From: Ceratorhiza oryzae-sativae
Taxonomy: Eukaryota; Basidiomycota; Agaricomycetes; Cantharellales; Ceratobasidiaceae
DNA: 64,000 nucleotides
NCBI GenBank assembly: GCA_030998015.1
Contig: JARWMV010000245.1
Span: 558,001 to 622,000, forward strand
Direction of reading: 5' to 3'
In this document: in pieces, positions 58,621-64,000 of the stretch
How the letters are laid out: every line of letters starts with the position of its first letter
How positions within the stretch are numbered: position 1 is the stretch's first letter
Notes under the pieces: model-generated
Seen by the model: only the letters and a program-made list of their open reading frames with translations
Database searches by the model: none
Told to the model about the DNA's origin: nothing
Position numbers and translations under genes: made by a program

Positions 58621-59961
58621 GCTGGTGAAACAGGCTCAGAAGAGATTGCGAGTCGGGATGATGGGGAGGACAGCGCTCGTATCATCCTTCATATAAGCTC
58701 GGGGTGAGCGACGGTGTGTCAGGGACTGCCCAGTCCCAGACCACCATGATGAAAAGCCAATGCTGAGACTTGAGAATATGCCGCCGCCGGTCTTGTCCAG
58801 AGCGTGTGGCCAGCAGATCAGAAATGGCCATGCGACCCTAGCCACTCTGGCGCTACCACGTGATGATCCAGCTCGACCCTGCGCTTATCCCCCCGCCCGC
58901 TCCCCCGGGTCGCTGCCTGTATGCGCACCAGCCCTGCCTGCTGCTGCCCGCCCAGCGCCCGCCGCTGCCCCCCGCGCCCGCCGCTGCCTGCGCCGCCGCC
59001 CTGGGCCCCCGTCGCGGCCACGTTGGCGGTGAGAGCTTTCACACATCCGTCTGCGCGGCCACCTTTCAACTGACACCGGACAGGCTCCTCGGCAACCTGG
59101 TTCCCCGCACTGCGCGCTTTTCCGCCTACTAGACCGGGCTCGCCGGCAAACATGCGGTCGTAGGTGCGGACCGCCACCACCAGCCCGCTCTCGAGGCGCA
59201 TCGGGTCGATCGCCCCTGGTGTTCTAGATGGCGCTTTTTTTTTTGACTATCTAGCTCCACCGTGTGTGCCAGGCCTCTTGCGCATCGCCCCGGACCGCGG
59301 CACCGGCTTCGGTGCCTCGACACCCAGCGCTGCAGACCGCGCTGCGCTGCCCACCCCCGCCGCCGACGCGGTTCCCATCGCCACATGCACTGATCATCAC
59401 CCTGCGCCAATTCCCGCTTTAATCACGCACCCGACCTCGCGCGCTAGAACGAATACCGCCTCCCCCACTGTGAGCAGCGACACCAACGACGATCGCCACT
59501 CGCCCGGTTCCGACCTGCTAATCTCTGTGCCTGCGACTCTCACCCGGGCGGTGGCTATTCAAACTTGACACGCCGGCGCTCCGCTCTCTATCATGGAGAC
59601 ACCCGCCCGGTCAATGAAAAGCACCCGCGCTTCTGCCAGAAGCGCCTCCAGCAGCGCAGAATCCGCCCAGCTTCCCGGGTGCCATCGAAAAGCGCCGTCC
59701 GGGAGCGCGTCCGGTAACGCCCCCGGCAAACACTCGTGCCCAAAAAGCCGGCCACTCCCCGGCAGCCCGGTCAAAACCTAAAGTCCGCTCTGGGGCAGAT
59801 CGACCGTTTGTACACCGAAGTCGGCACAAATCTACTTGGCGACATCACGATACGTTTCATAGGGTTCTATTAGGGAGGAACAAGCACGCGGCGCCGATAG
59901 TGCATCCCATCTAGCCTATCCACTTTAGATAGCCGTCCTTGACCTCGCACTTCCGGTCTAT
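58621..59961. other. 1.3-kb GC-rich stretch, coding status unresolved
   Basis: It lies between IDO and HIBCH. Plus-strand 58,900-59,010 is very C-rich (minus strand G-runs). Open frames occur on both strands: 59,164-59,568 and 59,593-59,781 plus, and a minus-strand segment at 59,120-59,200 reading MRLESGLVVAVRTYDRMFAG. None has a domain I recognise and none splices convincingly. Confidence 0.4.
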
Positions 59962-61823
59962 TCACAGTGCGGCACCCGGTGAGTAGGCGTAGACCTCGTC
60001 TAGAATTGCGGCGTACATACCGATGACCTCGTTGATCTTTTGCCTCAGGCCTATTTTTCGGCCATGTTGTCGCTCGAATGATGCAATCAGATCCACAGGC
60101 GTCAATGCAAAACTCCCCGAGTCCGGCAACGAGCCTTTGACTGCGGCCTCGATGACGTTCTCACCGGGCAGTGCATACCGTGTTAGTCTATCCCCAGATG
60201 AAGTGCTCCGATCTAGTTCGAGACGTGGTGCCTTTGAAACATACGGCGAATTCGAATCCAAGAATAACTTGACCACCTCCGGGTTCGTGTCCTCGAGCGT
60301 GGGGGGAGACCAATCAGGACGAGCCTGCGACTTGTCAATGAGCAGCTTGGTTACTCCCGTGACAAAATCAGGGGACGCCCCAGTCTAAGTCGATCGGCCA
60401 AGAGTCAGTGGGGCCTCACACCAGCCAGGGAGGGGGGGAGAGAAAGAACGCTCACACAAAACGCAGTTGCAATCCCCATCTCCATCTGAAGGGCCTCTGC
60501 TAGCGACATGTTCTTCCCTCGCCGCACGGCCTCGAGGGCGACCCTCAAGCTGGTCGGGCTCCGCGCTTCCATAGCAGCGATCGTCTCAGTGGCCCACTGT
60601 GCCTGGGACTCGATGGATGTCACCACATTCTTCAGCTCCTCAATGATGGGTTCGACTTGATTATACGAGAAGCATCGATCCAGGACTCTGCGCCGCTCGC
60701 CACCAAAAGCCGCAGGTGGATCTTCAGGTGAGATTTCGGCGGAGTGCTCCTCTATCGTTCGGTTTATAGCATCCGCGGAGGGCTCGGCAAGCGAGGAGAG
60801 GGCCGCGAGAAGAGCTGGGAGCCGGCGTTGGGGTACATAGTGTGTTGCTAATCCAAAGTCCCTAGTGGCCAATACCGGTTCAAGGGATGAGCGGACCCCA
60901 AACCAAAGACAGAAAGAAAAAAGAGCTCACACTATCGATCGCGCCCTAATCACGTTGGACGTGAGTGCGAGATAAGTGCCAAGTTCTCCATCCAATCGCG
61001 GAAGAAAGTATGTCGCCCCCACATCAGGGCAATACCCGATCTTCGTTTCTGGCATCGCAAACTGCGAGGTCTCGGTCGCAATCCGAAAAGGCGCGCCAAT
61101 GGCCAATCCTACTCCACCTCCCACTGATCGCAAGTGAGTCTGGAGCCAAAAGGGCGTGAGCGTGAGTCTCACTTGTGATGCCATCCATCACCGCGACATA
61201 GGGCTTCGTGAGGGTAGCCAGAGTAAAGTCTAGCTCGAACCTTTGGCCGCATACTTTAGATTGACAGGATAAACGGTGACCCGTGCAAATTACTCACTCC
61301 TTTCGGAAAAACTCGAGCGCGGCGGGTTGGTTCTCAGCCACAGCTGCATTAGCGACCACATCTGACAGGGGCCGCTTAGATCGGAATACTCGCGCGTGGT
61401 GAAAGAACACATGCCTTTAACATCACCACCCGCGCAAAACGCTCTACCAGTGCCCTTTCCGATTATGAGTTTACACAGTTTATTTTGATCCCACGCCTAA
61501 ATCGAACCACTTAGAAATGCTTCAGTCCTAATCAGCCAACGCACCTTGACTTGCTTGCTCAGCAGGTCTATCATGGACTCATTCAATGTATTCAAGGCCT
61601 TGGGCCTATTTAGCGTATAAGTCCGAGTGTGGCCCTCGCTTGCAAACAGAACCGGCTAGACAGACAAATTAAAGTTCAATAAACTGTGGGGTCAACACGC
61701 CGCTGTACTTGCCGAGTCATCAGGAGGAGGCGCTCCTGACATATGCCTGGCTATAGTTTGAAGGCGGAAAGCACTCATCGCCGTCGTCGTTCGTCGTGCA
61801 GCTCCAGCTAACGGCCTCAGCAT
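59962..61823 (-). CDS. HIBCH: 3-hydroxyisobutyryl-CoA hydrolase, mitochondrial
   Basis: ATG 61823 gives [20 protein letters not shown], an Arg-rich presequence. A GC-AG intron (61656-61712, donor GCAAGT) joins PPPDDS to [19 protein letters not shown]. Then [77 protein letters not shown] and [14 protein letters not shown]. The C-terminal HIBCH-specific region includes [20 protein letters not shown] and [25 protein letters not shown] and PDVG mark the oxyanion hole and catalytic region. The stop is TGA 59962-59964. It hydrolyses 3-hydroxyisobutyryl-CoA in valine breakdown, complementing IVD for leucine 20 kb away. Confidence 0.92.
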
Positions 61824-62065
61824 CGGAGTGAGCTTCACGGTGGTAGTCGGATCTCTACTGAGGCACGTGATGCTCGAACTTGGGTCACGAGGCTGGTTCT
61901 CTCCCTTGGCTCCGCGATAATGTAAAGTAGCATCGTGGTATTAAGATTTGACGACATGCTTCTTTCACGAGTTGCTGTACTTGAAACTAGCCCCTATGGA
62001 GAGATTATCTTATCATGCATTCATTCGGGTTTGCTATCAACACAGGTTACATTATTGTGCTGCTA

Positions 62066-62780
62066 CTAGTTACCGCCTTTTTGCGACCACGCTGGGGGCT
62101 CATCTTTGCCCTCGTCCTCGAGTTTTTCACCTTCTTCGAGAGTCTTGTGCTTGGAAGTCGTCGCGTGCTCAGCCGGAGCATATACTGACATCCCGAGCGG
62201 GTTAGCGGGTAGAACCAGTTTCAGATTTAAGCGACTCGCCAGTATAGAGAATCAACGGGGTCGGCGCCGAGTTAATAAAGTTATCTAAGAGCGGTAGCCC
62301 ATATAAGTAAGTGTATTCTCAGGGATCTTCGCTGGAGACGGACGCTTAGCACCGGCAGGTACAATGACTAGATCGCCGGCGTGAATCTCCTTCTCTTCCC
62401 CGGCAACGATGGCTTTAGCGGAGCCGCTAGTGAAAACAAGATGCTACATTAATTGTCAGCGGGTCTCGAGCTTATTTAGCCTACGGCTTACCTGGTCTAC
62501 GGTGTGAACTTCCTCGCCAATTTCTCCGCCAACAGGGACTAACTCCGGTGTCAAAAGTTGAAATGTTTGGATAAGCTGATGGCATACTTGTCATGATTAC
62601 GAGTTGACTGTGCTTGCCGGTCCAAAGCACACGCGAAAGTCTATCGATTTATTTGAGCTGGACCAAGGAGCAGCGCTGATCCATGCATACCTGGGACTCG
62701 GCTGCCTCTACATCCAGACGAGGGAAGTGAGCCATCTTCTTGGCAGGTGGTCCTTTTTGGGTTCCCGATCTAGATGACAT
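62066..62780 (-). CDS. small single-domain cupin protein
   Basis: Exons from ATG 62780 give MSSRSGTQKGPPAKKMAHFP, FRVCWTGKHSQLVIMTIPVG, GEIGEEVHTVDQHLVFTSGS, AKAIVAGEEKEIHAGDLVIV and PAGNNFINSAPTPLILYT. The last exon reads VYAPAEHATTSKHKTLEEGE ending at TAG 62066-62068. Cupin motif 1 (GEEVH...DQ) is partial, with one His where two are common, and motif 2 (P-G-N-N-F-N) is also degenerate. The last intron (62185-62239) needs a GC donor (GCGAGT) and has a good GCTAAC branch site. This resembles a widespread microbial cupin family with mannose-6-P-isomerase-like fold. Metal binding and function are unknown. Confidence 0.8.
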
Positions 62781-63113
62781 AGTGGCGACTCTAATTTTCA
62801 AGCAGGAGTTGAAAGCAGAAAGTTTGGAGTAATTGTAAGTAAGCGCACGAGGCGATGCGGGTCAGCCGGCTCATGGGTCATGGCCTGAATGTTGAGCTCG
62901 ATGAGGTTTTATATACTCATCCAAGCTAGGTGATCGTTGGAAACCGAGCAATCATGATGTCATATCCATCGGAATGACGTGAAACGGCTCGTCTGAGATC
63001 GCGATTGCCACTCTTGCTCGAATATAATTAAACCGATCGGTATGCTTTGATCATTATTTGCAACATGAATCATTTAACAAATAGGCACAAATAAGAACAG
63101 TCAATCCGAAGCT
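62781..63113. other. intergenic (cupin promoter / RPA1 3' flank)
   Basis: About 330 AT-richer bases between two minus-strand genes. No coding exon recognised. Confidence 0.4.
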
Positions 63114-64000
63114 TTAGTTGTATCGCTTGATGGCGTCAAGCATCGCGCGGCACTCCTGAGCATAGTCCATCTTGAACGCACGATTAATTCCATACCTCAC
63201 GCGAGATTGATCCTGTGCAAGACTGAGCATCGCGGAAAAAGAGACAAGAATAAACTTACTTGGTATGTATCTTGTTTGGCCCGGCACGAAAAGATCCATG
63301 GTTGACTGGTGGCCTTTTCAATCGTGGCAGCATATGCCGCCTCGTCACTCTCCTGCCTCATGGAGTGAGAGGATAACAAGATGATGGTCAAAATGCACCA
63401 ACCTTGATATCATGCAGGTTCGAGGCTGTCATCCCAAGGATCATTTCACCCTGCTCGTTGAAGGCCTGCAGCCAAGCGGTTTGGGTATGATCCGCAACCG
63501 AAATGCTCATAATGTACCTGCAGCAAGATGAGCACGATTTCTGGAGAGCGCAAAGGACCAACAGACCGATAATTTGGTTTTGGGAAGGTCTTGTTGCACT
63601 TCTCGCAGCGCCAGCCGTCGTGTTCTTCATTCACCTTTTTACTGCAATTGTCACTACCGCATGCAGGATACATGACATTGTCAGCCTTGATGTGGATGAT
63701 TGTTGCGCGTGTAGTAAAGAAATCGGCCCTCCCATCGTCGTTCATTCCTAGATTCTCCTCCTTGATTGCTTGCAACGTCTTCATCTCTTCTCGTCGGAAA
63801 GAAGATGGCCCTCCGCCGCCGCCTCCACCGGCCGATTGAGACTTGAAATTAAACGACTGTCCCTCGGAGGAATACCATCCTTGAAGCGCGTGCGCCTCAG
63901 GGATATCCGGATGAAACGACATGGTACTAGAGCTGACGAGAGAGAGCGTGCGACCTACCAAAATCTGAGAGCTGGCAAGAACGAATAGGGAACAACATAC
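63114..64000 (-). CDS. RPA1: replication protein A large subunit, C-terminal part (runs off right edge)
   Basis: The visible exons begin after an acceptor near 63,965 with ILVGRTLSLVSSSTMSFHPD, then IPEAHALQGWYSSEGQSFNF, a Gly-rich stretch and RREEMKTLQAIKEENLGMND. The DBD-C zinc ribbon is YPACGSDNCSKKVNEEHDGW then RCEKC, with all four Cys. ISVADHTQTAWLQAFNEQGE, MTASNLHDIK and the C-terminal helix FKMDYAQECRAMLDAIKRYN follow, with stop TAA 63114-63116. It is the single-stranded-DNA binding subunit of replication and repair. The N-terminal domains lie beyond 64,000. Confidence 0.92.

Noticed and set aside
59164..59568. Plus-strand frame rich in Pro/Ala/Thr
   Set aside because: Low-complexity, GC-driven and without domain; mentioned only as unresolved.

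Overview
The window reads as nuclear DNA of a filamentous basidiomycete (Agaricomycetes; a Rhizoctonia-like fungus is a reasonable guess, but gene content alone does not prove it). The evidence is dense multi-exon genes on both strands, introns mostly 45-70 nt with GT(R)NGT donors, CTAAC/CTGAT-like branch sites and YAG acceptors, mitochondrial presequences, a CBM1-tagged GH6 cellobiohydrolase, a GH131 glucanase, a Zn2Cys6 regulator and a YTH m6A reader. I recognised no bacterial-style operon, CRISPR array, tRNA, rRNA or intact transposon.

Layout. 0.7-5.1 kb: an MFS transporter (-) divergent from two tandem histidine-phosphatase/PGAM paralogues (+). 5.5-8.3 kb: an unidentified acidic, probably nuclear protein (+) converging on a TatD-family hydrolase (-). 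8.8-14.8 kb: YTH-domain RNA reader (-) divergent from an L-fuconate dehydratase/ENOSF1-like enolase-superfamily enzyme (+). 15.5-20.4 kb (-): BTB-like protein, mitochondrial-type SDR, secreted GH131. 20.9-32.6 kb (-): a very long kinesin, inositol-pentakisphosphate 2-kinase, PLP aminotransferase. 33.4-35.1 kb (-): Zn2Cys6 factor. Then a 2.7-kb stretch without a confident gene. 37.8-41.4 kb: isovaleryl-CoA dehydrogenase (-) divergent from arginase (+). 42.6-54.9 kb: secreted type-B carboxylesterase (+), unknown glutamine/glycine-rich protein (-), UBLCP1-like proteasome/CTD phosphatase (+), cysteine desulfurase NFS1 (+), two-RRM SR splicing factor (-), GH6 cellobiohydrolase (+). 57-64 kb (-): indoleamine 2,3-dioxygenase-like, 3-hydroxyisobutyryl-CoA hydrolase, cupin, and the C-terminal part of RPA1 running off the right edge.

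Functionally this is housekeeping plus saprotroph/pathogen accessory content. Several genes break down amino acids (arginase, IVD, HIBCH, IDO, an aminotransferase). Others attack plant wall (GH6, GH131, esterase) or use unusual sugars (FucD, SDR). They are interleaved with unrelated genes, so this is not a clear biosynthetic cluster.

Two gene-structure observations stand out. First, at least five introns are best explained as GC-AG introns (two in GH131, one each in NFS1, HIBCH and the cupin gene); a GT-AG-only gene finder would miss them or truncate conserved protein segments. Second, several otherwise well-conserved reading frames (kinesin at about 23.05-23.15 and 24.86 kb, Zn2Cys6 factor at about 34.92 kb, SR protein at about 51.20 kb) are restored mostly by adding one G or C. 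That suggests collapsed GG/CC doublets in the assembly rather than real pseudogenes. I did not find a convincing new multi-gene system; the best biological unknowns are the acidic protein at 5.5-6.9 kb, the protein at 45-46.6 kb and the long kinesin with a motor-domain insertion.
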